NCBI GenBank assembly: GCA_964419095.1
Contig: CAYQOG010000019.1
Coordinates: 1-16,359 of the forward strand
Direction of reading: 5' to 3'
Length of the DNA: 16,359 nt
DNA from: JAKAVK01 sp964419095
GTDB taxonomy: Archaea; Micrarchaeota; Micrarchaeia; Micrarchaeales; CABMGC01
In this document: in pieces, positions 1 through 6,916 of the stretch
How the letters are laid out: each line of letters opens with the position of its first letter
How positions within the stretch are numbered: the first letter of the stretch is position 1
The notes under the pieces: generated by a model
Seen by the model: only the letters and a program-made list of their open reading frames with translations
Database searches by the model: none
Told to the model about the DNA's origin: nothing
Position numbers and translations under genes: made by a program

Positions 1-30
1 CAGTGTTGCTACCTCTTCATAGCCTCGCAT
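1..30 (-). CDS. Probable 5' end of an unidentified gene, cut by the left edge
   Basis: On the minus strand an ATG at 30-28 opens a frame with no stop to the window edge (ten codons, beginning MRGYEEVATL). A TATA-like box (CTTATAAGAAG, 56-66) lies about 32 bp before the ATG and a G-rich stretch precedes the start. It would be the next gene after tRNA-Ser on the same strand. Ten codons are too few to name a product, and the frame could be open by chance. Confidence 0.35.
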   Translation of the reverse strand, partial: MRGYEEVATL

Positions 31-55
31 GAAAGCCCCTGCCTGCAGTGGCCAG

Positions 56-66
56 CTTCTTATAAG
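56..66 (-). promoter_or_regulatory. TATA-like box for the gene leaving the left edge
   Basis: CTTATAAGAAG on the minus strand, just beyond the 3' end of tRNA-Ser. The expected start site about 25 bp away falls near 37, giving a short leader before the ATG at 30. Single-site match by eye. Confidence 0.35.
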
Positions 67-72
67 AATAAT

Positions 73-156
73 CGCTGGGTACGAGAATCGAACTCGTGGA
101 GGTATTGCTACCAAACAGGTTAGCAACCTGCCGCCCTACCACTAGGCGAACCCAGC
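73..156 (-). tRNA. tRNA-Ser (anticodon GCT)
   Basis: The minus strand folds as a class II tRNA of 84 nt. The acceptor stem GCTGGGT pairs fully with ACCCAGC. The D stem is GCC/GGC, and the anticodon arm GCAGG-TTGCTAA-CCTGT presents GCT, which reads AGC/AGT serine codons. The long variable arm is a GGTA-GCAA-TACC hairpin and the T arm is ACGAG-TTCGATT-CTCGT. The discriminator base is G (complement of C73), as expected for serine. No CCA is encoded and no intron is seen. It begins about 4 nt after the 3' end of the SRP RNA, so both are probably cut from one transcript. Confidence 0.97.
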
Positions 157-160
157 ATGG

Positions 161-457
161 GTGCAGCAGACGCCGGCATTGCATCAGGAATGGGCAAAAG
201 GCTTCCATACCTAGACTCGGCCCTGTATCTCCAAAGCATAGTTCATTGTACGCGGATGTGAAGGCACACGCCCGCTATATACTTAGGGTTGCTCCTTCCG
301 GCCTGGCCCGGTTCATATACAGAACTACCACTGGAGGCAGAACGTCAACGCTTCGATATGGATCTTGTACACAAAACCTGATACTCTGTCGGCATTGGCC
401 CGCCTGAAGGGGATTTGCGGCGAGGGAAACCCCTAGCTTCCCGCCTATCTGCTGCAT
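161..457 (-). ncRNA. Signal recognition particle RNA (archaeal 7S RNA)
   Basis: The minus strand carries the SRP helix 8 signature, with CCAGG, a GGAA tetraloop (at 296-299) and AGCA in the order CAGGCCGGAAGGAGCAACCC. This is the SRP54 binding site, and the following GCGTGTGCC resembles the bacterial 4.5S RNA. The two ends close as helix 1: bases 448-456 and 162-170 are perfectly complementary over 9 bp (TGCAGCAGA/TCTGCTGCA), which archaeal SRP RNAs have. The 5' part (GGCGGGAAGCTAGGGG) matches the archaeal small-domain region. The length of about 297 nt is usual for archaea. Ends are set from helix 1 and may be off by a few bases. The RNA scaffolds SRP19 and SRP54 and targets ribosomes making membrane or secreted proteins. 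tRNA-Ser follows directly. Confidence 0.93.
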
Positions 458-476
458 TATAGATGTGTGTAAAGCA

Positions 477-485
477 TTTAAATAA
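477..485 (-). promoter_or_regulatory. TATA box of the SRP RNA / tRNA-Ser transcript
   Basis: TTATTTAAA on the minus strand, centred about 24 bp before the 5' end of the SRP RNA at 457, the spacing expected for archaeal TBP-dependent promoters. Confidence 0.6.
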
Positions 486-534
486 GGTTACCTAAGGGCT
501 AGGCTAACGACCTGGAAAACAGGAAAATAAGAAG

Positions 535-557
535 GAAAAAGTAAAAAATAAAAATAA
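535..557 (-). terminator. T-rich terminator of the TRAM gene
   Basis: The minus strand downstream of the TRAM stop codon has clustered T runs (TTTATTTTTATTTTTTAC followed by more T). Oligo-T tracts without a required hairpin are the usual archaeal intrinsic termination signal. It also separates the gene from the SRP RNA promoter. Confidence 0.55.
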
Positions 558-570
558 ACTACCAACAGTT

Positions 571-912
571 TTACTGCGGTGTGTCCGAGCCCTCTTCAGG
601 AGATGCTTCAGGTGCCGGTTCAGATGCTGCAGGGGCAGACGATGCCTCTCCCACCATCTCGCCGAGGGCGAATCTGGCTCTTACATCAGTGATCCTTACC
701 TTCACAGTCTGGCCTTGCTTCGCGTCCTTCACGAAGATTACAAAGCCGTCCTTCTTTGCTATGCCGTCTCCCTTAGAAGCTTGCGCTTCTATGGTTACAT
801 CTACTTCGTCTCCAACCTTTACAGGCTTTGGAAGGAAGTAATTAGGCTGCATGCCTCCTCTCCTTTCTCCTCTGTCGCCGCGGTCTCCGCGGTCTCTTCC
901 GAAATCTCTCAT
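571..912 (-). CDS. TRAM-domain RNA-binding protein (113 aa)
   Basis: Small stand-alone TRAM protein. The TRAM domain (about residues 30-88) has VGDEVDVTIEAQASKGDGIA, then GFVIFVKDAKQGQ and VKVRITDVRARFALG. This is the layout of single-domain archaeal TRAM proteins, which act as nucleic-acid-binding RNA chaperones in cold or stress responses (family knowledge). The N-terminus (residues 2-20) is an Arg/Gly/Asp-rich tract made of RDRGDRGDRGE repeats, and the C-terminus (89-113) is an acidic Ala/Pro/Ser/Glu tail; both look disordered. The ATG at 912 is chosen because AGAGG lies about 8 nt upstream and the overlapping ATG at 917 hits a stop after two codons. It has its own TATA box at 978-987 and a T-rich terminator. 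The RNA target is not known from sequence. Confidence 0.85.
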   Translation of the reverse strand: MRDFGRDRGDRGDRGERRGGMQPNYFLPKPVKVGDEVDVTIEAQASKGDGIAKKDGFVIFVKDAKQGQTVKVRITDVRARFALGEMVGEASSAPAASEPAPEASPEEGSDTPQ

Positions 913-977
913 TTCATTTCCTCTGTAGAACTAGCGGTTTTATTCGCTTTACTACTCAAGGGTATATCTCAATTCTC

Positions 978-987
978 CTTTATAAAT
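978..987 (-). promoter_or_regulatory. TATA box of the TRAM gene
   Basis: ATTTATAAAG on the minus strand between the HAD gene stop and the TRAM start. The predicted start site is near 957, leaving a leader of about 45 nt. Confidence 0.5.
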
Positions 988-994
988 CTATGCC

Positions 995-1687
995 CTAGGA
1001 ATCATGAGCGGAGGGCGCTCTTCGACGTATAAAAGTCGCGGATGAACCTAGCTCCCCTGCCTGCCCCAGCAGGCGCTCCTTCATCTCCACCAGGTTCCTG
1101 AAAAGATAATCGGGCTTCAGTTCCTTGAGCAGCTTGTAAGGGTCAATGCCGTTGCCCATGGAGCAGATATCAATCCTCGCAAACCTCGCTGTGAGTATGT
1201 CCGAGGCCATGTCCCCGACATACAGCGAATCGCTCTTCTTTATTTCAAAGTGCTGCGCTATGACAAGGAGGCCCTGCGGGTTAGGCTTGTATCTTCCAAT
1301 CGACTCTGCACTGAGTATGAAGTCCACGTAGCTCGTCAGGCCCAGCATGCGTATCTCGCGAACGAGCCTGTATCGCGCCGAATCGCTGAATATCGCAACC
1401 TTCTTCCTGCGCTCCTTGAGCTCCCTGAGCAATTCAACAACTCCGGGCTGCAGCCTCGGCTTGGAGAAGTAGCTGTAAAGTTCATACAACTGCGCATATG
1501 TGCGGTTGACCTCCTCCCTTACCTGTATGCCCTTTATGCCCTTCTTTTCGTAGTCGCGGAAATGCGCCTTAATGTAATCAACGCTGTATCTTCTCTGCAG
1601 GAATCTGCTCAGCTTTACCAGGAGCGTTGAGGTGCTTAGCGTCCCATCCCAGTCGAATATGAACAACTTGTAGTCGCTAATGGGCAT
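995..1687 (-). CDS. HAD-superfamily hydrolase, phosphoglycolate-phosphatase-like (230 aa)
   Basis: All four HAD motifs are visible. Motif I is FIFDWDGTLS (nucleophile D12 and acid/base D14). Motif II is AIFSDSAR (S101). Motif III is the lysine of GRYKPNP (K134). Motif IV is LYVGDMASDI (G158, D159, D163), which binds Mg2+. Residues 19-80 form the helical cap typical of the Gph/PGMB-like group. The enzyme should remove phosphate from a small phosphorylated metabolite in the cytoplasm. The substrate cannot be read from sequence; phosphoglycolate is only the most frequent name for such proteins. The length is normal. A TATA box sits 26 bp before the ATG, so the mRNA is probably leaderless. The last 20 residues (basic, Ala/Ser-rich) are not part of the conserved fold. 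Confidence 0.88.
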   Translation of the reverse strand: MPISDYKLFIFDWDGTLSTSTLLVKLSRFLQRRYSVDYIKAHFRDYEKKGIKGIQVREEVNRTYAQLYELYSYFSKPRLQPGVVELLRELKERRKKVAIFSDSARYRLVREIRMLGLTSYVDFILSAESIGRYKPNPQGLLVIAQHFEIKKSDSLYVGDMASDILTARFARIDICSMGNGIDPYKLLKELKPDYLFRNLVEMKERLLGQAGELGSSATFIRRRAPSAHDS

Positions 1688-1708
1688 AGGTTATTAATCT
1701 TGATGAAT

Positions 1709-1717
1709 CAATAAAAA
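1709..1717 (-). promoter_or_regulatory. TATA-like box of the HAD gene (leaderless)
   Basis: TTTTTATTG on the minus strand, centred 26 bp before the ATG at 1687. The start site should coincide with the start codon. Confidence 0.5.
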
Positions 1718-1787
1718 GGTATGTGATGAGACTGGTGATCGCTGAGCAATTTTGCGATGACGATCGGTAGGCGGTCTGATATATCCT
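1717..1787 (+). ncRNA. Candidate C/D box guide sRNA
   Basis: Ordered boxes are present: C box GTGATGA (1723-1729, perfect RUGAUGA), a 12-nt guide (1730-1741), D' box CTGA (1742-1745), an 8-nt spacer, C' box GCGATGA (1754-1760, one mismatch), a 15-nt guide (1761-1775), and D box CTGA (1776-1779). The flanks can pair as a terminal stem, AGGTAT (1717-1722) with ATATCCT (1781-1787) and one bulged T. The 12-nt C-to-D' spacing is what archaeal 2'-O-methylation guides require; the 15-nt second guide is longer than ideal. A TATA-like TTATTAAT at 1691-1698 lies about 25 bp before the 5' end. The RNA would guide fibrillarin/Nop5/L7Ae to rRNA or tRNA. I could not assign a target. The boxes could also arise by chance in a promoter region. 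Confidence 0.5.
1779..1787 (+). promoter_or_regulatory. Possible TATA box of the nuclease-alaS-carS-lplBA operon
   Basis: GATATATCC lies about 37 bp before the ATG at 1820, predicting a leader of about 14 nt that contains the GGGAG ribosome binding site. It overlaps the 3' end of the candidate sRNA, so the operon may instead be read from the sRNA promoter at 1691-1698. Confidence 0.35.
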
Positions 1788-1819
1788 GCTTTGTTTTGAG
1801 CAGTTCCCCGGGAGTGTAC

Positions 1820-2695
1820 ATGAATGGCAGCGAACAAACTGTTTTGGAGAGGCTCCACAAGAACGGGATCACTGCAACGGACATAGCAACACAGTTCTGG
1901 TGCGAGAAGCAGATGGAGTTGAATTGCCTCCACAAACCAACACCTACCAAAGCGATGGAGAAGGGAGCGAGCATGCACGAAGCATGGCAGGCAAAGGTCT
2001 ACGTGCCCCTCACCGTAGAGACAAGGACATACATGGACTTCCTATACAAGTGCGCCTACGAGAACTACAGGAATCTGCAGAAGCTTAAGAAGGAGAAGAT
2101 AGGAAGGGAGCTCATGGTCTACGGTTCGCTGAACGGTTACAGGCTCAGCGGGAAGATAGACGAGCTTAAGCTCAAGGACAACAAGGTTGTCATAGTCGAG
2201 GACAAGACTGTAAGCCAGTACCTGACTGTGGACGCGGCCCACACAAGGCATCACGTTGTCCAAGTCATGCTCTACAGGAAGATGCTAGAGGACCTGAAGA
2301 TCAAGTCCTACTCTTATGAGAATTTCGCCAACGTCTACAGGATAAAAGGGGCAAAGCTCTCAGAGGAATTTGTCAAGGGCCTCAAGGAAATAGGGATAAA
2401 GGACGAATACCTCTCAATAGAATCGATGTTCTCAAGGATGTTCCAGGAGATGCAGCAGATGCCGGAGCTCAGCGACGATTTGGAGATACGCTACACGGAA
2501 AGGAGAAGCGGCAAGAGCGTTGCGGAATTGACGGTAAAGTACGATGCCAGCAAGATAAACGAGAACCTCGGGTACGCAATGCAGTACTGGCGCGGGGAGC
2601 GCCAGGCAGCTCCCGTAATAGAAGCGGAGAACTGGAAATGCAAGCCCTGCAAGTTCTTTGGAAAAGAATGCAAGGTCTGGTGGACCGGTGGATAA
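1820..2695 (+). CDS. Cas4/EXO5-like PD-(D/E)XK nuclease with Fe-S cluster (291 aa)
   Basis: A RecB-family nuclease of the Cas4/exonuclease V type. Visible core: H53 in GASMHEAW, D114 in GKIDEL, E127 and K129 in VIVEDKTV (the E-x-K metal and catalytic site), and Q148/Y152 in QVMLYRKML. Four cysteines fit the [4Fe-4S] arrangement of Cas4 and EXO5: C28 (FWCEKQ) before the nuclease core, then C274-x2-C277-x6-C284 at the C-terminus. Such enzymes degrade single-stranded DNA ends in repair or, as Cas4, trim CRISPR spacers. No cas gene or repeat array is in the window, so a DNA repair role is more likely. The ATG at 1820 is chosen because GGGAG ends 5 nt upstream and conservation begins there; the upstream in-frame ATG at 1757 would lie inside the candidate sRNA. 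It is the first gene of the operon, with alaS starting 3 nt after its stop. Confidence 0.85.
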   Translation: MNGSEQTVLERLHKNGITATDIATQFWCEKQMELNCLHKPTPTKAMEKGASMHEAWQAKVYVPLTVETRTYMDFLYKCAYENYRNLQKLKKEKIGRELMVYGSLNGYRLSGKIDELKLKDNKVVIVEDKTVSQYLTVDAAHTRHHVVQVMLYRKMLEDLKIKSYSYENFANVYRIKGAKLSEEFVKGLKEIGIKDEYLSIESMFSRMFQEMQQMPELSDDLEIRYTERRSGKSVAELTVKYDASKINENLGYAMQYWRGERQAAPVIEAENWKCKPCKFFGKECKVWWTGG

Positions 2696-2698
2696 TCA

Positions 2699-5371
2699 AT
2701 GATCAACGTAACAGGAGGGCTTACAAAAGAAACATTGAGAAAGGAATTCTCTAAGAATGCCGACCAATACTACAAGGTCGCGTTGTTCGACAGGGAAGGC
2801 TTCACACGAAAGCAGTGCAAGATCTGCAAGAAATACTTCTGGAGCGCGGGAAAGAGGGATAAATGCGAGGACTCATCGCACACGGAATACAGCTTCTTCA
2901 AGAAAAAGCCGATAGAGATAAGTTACGTAGACTTTTGGAAGAAGTTCGCCGACTTCTTCAAGAAGAACGGGCACAAAGAGATAAAGAAGTATCCTGTTGT
3001 AAGCAGATGGAGGAAAGACCTCTATTTCACGATCGCAAGCATACAGGACTTCCAGAGAGTCGAATCGGGAAAGATGGGGTTCGAGTACGCAGCTAATCCA
3101 CTCATTGTCCCGCAGATATGCCTCAGGTTCGGCGACATAGAGAATGTGGGAGTGACCGGAAGGCATTTCACCGGATTCATGATGGCGGGCCAGCATTCAT
3201 TCGACTATCCTAAGGAAGGCTACTGGAAAGACCGCTGCATAGAGCTGAACTACGAATTCGTGACAAAGATACTGGGTGTAAATAAAGAGGATCTTGTCTA
3301 TTCTGAAGACGTCTGGGCGATGCCCGACTTCTCTGAATTCGGGCCATGCCTTGAGAGCTTCGCAAACGGCGCAGAGCTTGTCAACAGCGTATTCACCGAG
3401 TTCGAGTACGCGAACGGGAAGGTGCGCGAGCTTGAGGGCAAGGTCGTGGATGTGGGCTGGGGATTCGACAGGCTTCTATGGTTCTACACAGGATACGACA
3501 ATGCCTACGAAGCCGTATTCCACAACGTGCTCGAGAAAGTGAGGAAGAAGACGGGCAAGGACTTCGAGACCGACGCGTTCAAGAAGTTTGCAAGGGTCGC
3601 AGGTGAGCTTGACGTAGACGTGCTGAAGAATGCGCGTGAAAGGGAAGGGGAGCTGCTCAAGAAAGTCGGCATAAGCCTTGAGGACTACGAGAAGAAGATC
3701 AAGCCGGTACAAGGCCTCTACGCCGTATTCGACCATACAAGGACACTGATGTTCGCCATATCCGACGGGGCACTTCCGTCGAACATAGGGGGCGGATACA
3801 ACCTTAGGATAATACTCAGGAGGGCATTCGACTTCATAGAAAGATACAGTCTTGGAATTGACCTGCCTGACATAGCCCGCCTTATAGCCGAGGATCTCGA
3901 GCCGCTTTATCCTGAATTGATAGAGAGCCTCAATGGAAAGGAATTCGAGACGGTGGTGAAGATAGAGCGCGAGAGGTACAACAAGAGCAGGGAGAACGCC
4001 AAGCAGCTCGTGAGCAACATAATATCGAAGGGGAAGCAGATAGACATAACGCAGCTCAAGACTCTTTACGAAAGCAACGGCATAACCCCGGAGTTCCTTA
4101 CGAACGCTGCAGCAGCGAAAGGAGTGGCGCTGAAGCTGCCTGAGAACGTTTACGAGAACCTGATAGAGGGAGACCTCGTGAAGAAGGAGAAGCAGAAGAA
4201 ATCAGAAGTGATTCTTCCTGAAGGCCTCAAATCCACAAAGCAGCTCTATTACGATTTCAAGACAGAGGCAAAGCCAAAGGTATTATTTGTCAAGGGCAAG
4301 TATGCCGTGTTTGACGAAACGCCATTCTATCCTGAGGGAGGAGGCCAGGCGGCGGACAGGGGCAAAATCGACGGGATAACGGTAAAGGACGTGCAGAAAT
4401 ACGGAGACATAATAGTGCACACTCTGGAGAAGGACGCTGATTTCAAGGTAGGCGCAACTGTAGACGCCCAGGTAGACAAGGACGCGAGGAGGAGGCTTAC
4501 TGCCCACCACACTGCCACGCACCTGATTAGTGCAGCCTCAAGAAAGTTCCTTGGAAGGCATGCATGGCAGGAGGGAACGAGAAAGGAGCCGGAGAAGGCG
4601 CATATAGACATAGCGCACTACGACAAGCTGAGCGAGAAGGAACTCAGAGGCATTGAAAGCGTGGCGAACGGTTGGATATTCGACGGCATACGCGTGGAGG
4701 CGAACTGCATTCCAAGAGGAGAAGCCGAGGCAAAGTACGGTTTCGAGATATACCAGGGCCATGGCATTCCTACGAAGACCATGCGAATCGTTACCATACA
4801 CGACAAAAAAGGGAAGGTGCTGGATGCGCAGGCATGCGGAGGCCTCCACGCGGTGAACCAGGAGAGCATACTCGGCATAATAAAAATAATCAATTCGTAC
4901 AGGTCGCACGACGGAATAGTAAGGATAGAGTTCGTTGCGGGACCTTCAGGACTAGAATACTTCGACAGGGAGGATGCCGAGCTGCATGACGCATCGCATC
5001 TGCTCAACGCAGAACTCTTCAGAATCCACGAGAAAATAGCCGAAGTCAAGCGGGAGCAGCAGGCTAACTACGACAAGCTGAAGGAATACATGAATACTGT
5101 GGCAAGCGAGATGACGGTCTCGCTCAAGGGAGTAAAGCAGATAGACAAGGAGGTGGACTTCCCAAGGGATGTCATGAGGAAGATAGCCGACCAGCTTGTC
5201 AAGGAGGACAAGAGCAGGATTGTCGTGCTCAGGAACAGGCAGGGAGAGATAATCTGCATAGCAGGAGAGGATTCGAAGAAGAGCGCAATCGACTACCTGA
5301 AGGAAAAGACGAGAGGCAAGGAGTTCCTCGGCGGCGGAAGCGCAAAGTATGCCGAAGGAAGATTGAAATAG
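2699..5371 (+). CDS. alaS: Alanyl-tRNA synthetase, archaeal type (890 aa)
   Basis: Charges tRNA-Ala with alanine in the cytoplasm. The N-terminal extension has the archaeal Cys/His cluster (C40-x2-C43, C56, H61; KQCKICKKYFW). The class II catalytic core follows (RWRKDLYFTIASIQDF, with LEVE-like FGPCLESFANG and VDVGWGFDRLLWF as motif 3 region). The editing domain carries zinc-binding HHTATH (H604, H608) and CGGLH (C713, H717), which clear mischarged Ser/Gly. The end has the DHHA1 glycine motif LGGGSAKYAEG. Length is normal for archaea. The start has GGTGG 7 nt upstream and matches archaeal N-termini. It is the second gene of the operon, spaced 3 nt after the nuclease and 9 nt before carS. Confidence 0.97.
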   Translation: MINVTGGLTKETLRKEFSKNADQYYKVALFDREGFTRKQCKICKKYFWSAGKRDKCEDSSHTEYSFFKKKPIEISYVDFWKKFADFFKKNGHKEIKKYPVVSRWRKDLYFTIASIQDFQRVESGKMGFEYAANPLIVPQICLRFGDIENVGVTGRHFTGFMMAGQHSFDYPKEGYWKDRCIELNYEFVTKILGVNKEDLVYSEDVWAMPDFSEFGPCLESFANGAELVNSVFTEFEYANGKVRELEGKVVDVGWGFDRLLWFYTGYDNAYEAVFHNVLEKVRKKTGKDFETDAFKKFARVAGELDVDVLKNAREREGELLKKVGISLEDYEKKIKPVQGLYAVFDHTRTLMFAISDGALPSNIGGGYNLRIILRRAFDFIERYSLGIDLPDIARLIAEDLEPLYPELIESLNGKEFETVVKIERERYNKSRENAKQLVSNIISKGKQIDITQLKTLYESNGITPEFLTNAAAAKGVALKLPENVYENLIEGDLVKKEKQKKSEVILPEGLKSTKQLYYDFKTEAKPKVLFVKGKYAVFDETPFYPEGGGQAADRGKIDGITVKDVQKYGDIIVHTLEKDADFKVGATVDAQVDKDARRRLTAHHTATHLISAASRKFLGRHAWQEGTRKEPEKAHIDIAHYDKLSEKELRGIESVANGWIFDGIRVEANCIPRGEAEAKYGFEIYQGHGIPTKTMRIVTIHDKKGKVLDAQACGGLHAVNQESILGIIKIINSYRSHDGIVRIEFVAGPSGLEYFDREDAELHDASHLLNAELFRIHEKIAEVKREQQANYDKLKEYMNTVASEMTVSLKGVKQIDKEVDFPRDVMRKIADQLVKEDKSRIVVLRNRQGEIICIAGEDSKKSAIDYLKEKTRGKEFLGGGSAKYAEGRLK

Positions 5372-5380
5372 CGGGAAACG

Positions 5381-5887
5381 ATGTCCAGCTTGTTGTACCA
5401 ACTAATCCTTTACCCTATCTTCTACATATGGCCGGCATATGTTGCGAACGGAGCACCTGTCTTATTCGGAAAAGGCAAGCACATGCCCCTTGACTTCAAC
5501 AGGAAGCTTGGAGGCAAGCCCATCTTCGGCAAGCACAAGACAATACGGGGCTTGATAGGAGGCATGGGTGCAGGAATCCTTATGTCTGTCATAGAGTCAT
5601 TCTTCGTGCCTTACATGCTTCCTGTGGGCATCGCGCTTGCCATAGGCACGCATATGGGCGACCTTCTTGGCAGCTTCATAAAAAGAAGAATAGGGCACAA
5701 GGAGGGCACGCAGATTTATCTTCTTGACCAGTACACCTTTCTCCTCTTCGCGTTCCTGTTCGCATTCCCCCTTGGAAACATGCCAAGCATCTACGGAATA
5801 ACCTTTTTGGTGGTATTGACTGGAATACTGCATCCGCTGACAAACTTCCTCGCGCACAGGCTGCGAATAAAGGAGGTACCATGGTGA
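5381..5887 (+). CDS. carS: CDP-archaeol synthase (168 aa)
   Basis: Integral membrane enzyme that activates unsaturated archaeol (digeranylgeranylglyceryl phosphate) with CTP, making CDP-archaeol for polar head-group attachment in archaeal ether lipids. Family marks: YVANGAPVLFGKGKHMPLD near the N-terminus, GGKPIFGKHKTIRGLIGG (about 43-60), and the Asp-containing cytoplasmic loop MGDLLGSFIKRRIGHKEG (about 91-108), like the CTP-binding loop of CdsA-type enzymes. About four to five membrane segments are visible (roughly 5-24, 57-78, 117-132, 137-157). Length is typical. It begins 9 nt after alaS and its last 7 nt (ATGGTGA) overlap the start of lplB, so translation is probably coupled. Confidence 0.93.
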   Translation: MSSLLYQLILYPIFYIWPAYVANGAPVLFGKGKHMPLDFNRKLGGKPIFGKHKTIRGLIGGMGAGILMSVIESFFVPYMLPVGIALAIGTHMGDLLGSFIKRRIGHKEGTQIYLLDQYTFLLFAFLFAFPLGNMPSIYGITFLVVLTGILHPLTNFLAHRLRIKEVPW

Positions 5888-6195
5888 CCGTGAAAGGCTC
5901 TGCCAAGCAGAAGGTCCCGGGAGGCAAGCTCGTCTCTATAAGGATGGAATTCGATTCCTCAATAACTAAAATAGAGATACTAGGGGATTTCTTCATGCAC
6001 CCTGAAGAAAAGATAAAAGAGATAGAGAAGGGACTCTTGAAAACAAGCGTGCAAGAGAGCGAAAAGGAGATGTCTGAAAGAATAGAAAAAATAGCAAGGA
6101 AGAACAACATAGAGATGATAGGGGTAACTCCCGAAGCGATATCCAACACGATAAAGATGGCGATAAAGAATGGAATGGAGAGTAATAGAGCTTGA
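5881..6195 (+). CDS. lplB: Lipoate-protein ligase accessory subunit LplB (104 aa)
   Basis: Corresponds to the C-terminal accessory domain of bacterial lipoate-protein ligase A, encoded separately in many archaea. KGSAKQKVPGGKLVSIRMEF followed by KIEILGDFFMHPEEKIKEIE is the accessory-domain pattern. In Thermoplasma the two-part LplA-LplB complex is needed to make lipoyl-AMP (family knowledge). The start has a perfect GGAGGT at 5872-5877, 3 nt before the ATG, within the end of carS. Its last 26 nt overlap lplA in another frame, so the two subunits are likely made together. Confidence 0.88.
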   Translation: MVTVKGSAKQKVPGGKLVSIRMEFDSSITKIEILGDFFMHPEEKIKEIEKGLLKTSVQESEKEMSERIEKIARKNNIEMIGVTPEAISNTIKMAIKNGMESNRA

Positions 6196-6916
6196 GGCAA
6201 ACAACGCATACCGCAACATGGCGATAGACGAGGCCATTGTCGAGGCCGTGAGAGAAAGCAGGTCAAAGCCGCTGATCAGGTTCTACACATGGACTCCGAG
6301 CGCCGTGTCTATAGGCAGGTTCCAGAGCATGCGCGAGGAAGTGAACCTTGAACGGTGCAGGGAGCTTGGAATTGACCATGTAAGGAGGATAACTGGAGGA
6401 GGAGCTGTGTATCACGATTCAAAAGGCGAGATAACCTACAGCGTCATAGCGCCGGAGAAGATGCTGCCGAGGGGAATCGGGGAAACTTATATGCTGATAT
6501 GCGGATGGGTTATCGAGGGACTCGGTGGACTGGGCATAAAGGCCGAGTTCGCCCCTATAAACGACATACTCGTCAATGGGAAGAAAATATCGGGCAACGC
6601 GCAGACAAGGAGGGAAGGAGTGGTCCTGCAGCACGGAACCATACTCTATGACCTTGATGTAAAGACAATGTTCAGCGTCCTTAACATAAGCAAGGAGAAA
6701 ATCTCCGACAAGATGATAAAAAGCGTCGAGGAAAGGGTAACAAAGGTTCTCGATTATTCATCTGCATCGCAAAAGGAGCTCTATTCCGCGCTTCTGGGCG
6801 GATTTACAAAGGGCAAGGCGTTCAATTACTCGAAGCTGACATATGATGAAATGAAGAGGGCAACGGAACTTGAGAGTCTTACATATTCGACCGATCAATG
6901 GAACTTTGAGAGATAG
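6170..6916 (+). CDS. lplA: Lipoate-protein ligase, catalytic subunit LplA (248 aa)
   Basis: Attaches lipoate, or octanoate, via an acyl-AMP to the lysine of E2 or glycine-cleavage H proteins. The biotin/lipoyl ligase fold shows RRITGGGAVYHD (R72-D83, nucleotide and lipoate binding), NDILVNGKKISGNAQ (131-145, with the conserved lysine pair K138/K139), and the following VVLQHGTILYDLD strand. No C-terminal accessory domain is present; that is the separate LplB just upstream. The ATG at 6170 lies inside the lplB end. The stop is directly adjacent to the stop of lipA on the other strand (6916/6917), with no room for a terminator between them. Confidence 0.93.
   Translation: MEWRVIELEANNAYRNMAIDEAIVEAVRESRSKPLIRFYTWTPSAVSIGRFQSMREEVNLERCRELGIDHVRRITGGGAVYHDSKGEITYSVIAPEKMLPRGIGETYMLICGWVIEGLGGLGIKAEFAPINDILVNGKKISGNAQTRREGVVLQHGTILYDLDVKTMFSVLNISKEKISDKMIKSVEERVTKVLDYSSASQKELYSALLGGFTKGKAFNYSKLTYDEMKRATELESLTYSTDQWNFER

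Noticed and set aside
559..569. TACCAACAGT near the TRAM gene stop, also present in the metK operator region
   Set aside because: It lacks the second arm (GTAAT) and lies at a 3' end, not a promoter. A 10-base match is not significant.
1820..2695. A CRISPR-Cas locus suggested by the Cas4-like nuclease
   Set aside because: No regularly spaced repeats and no other cas gene are present in the window.
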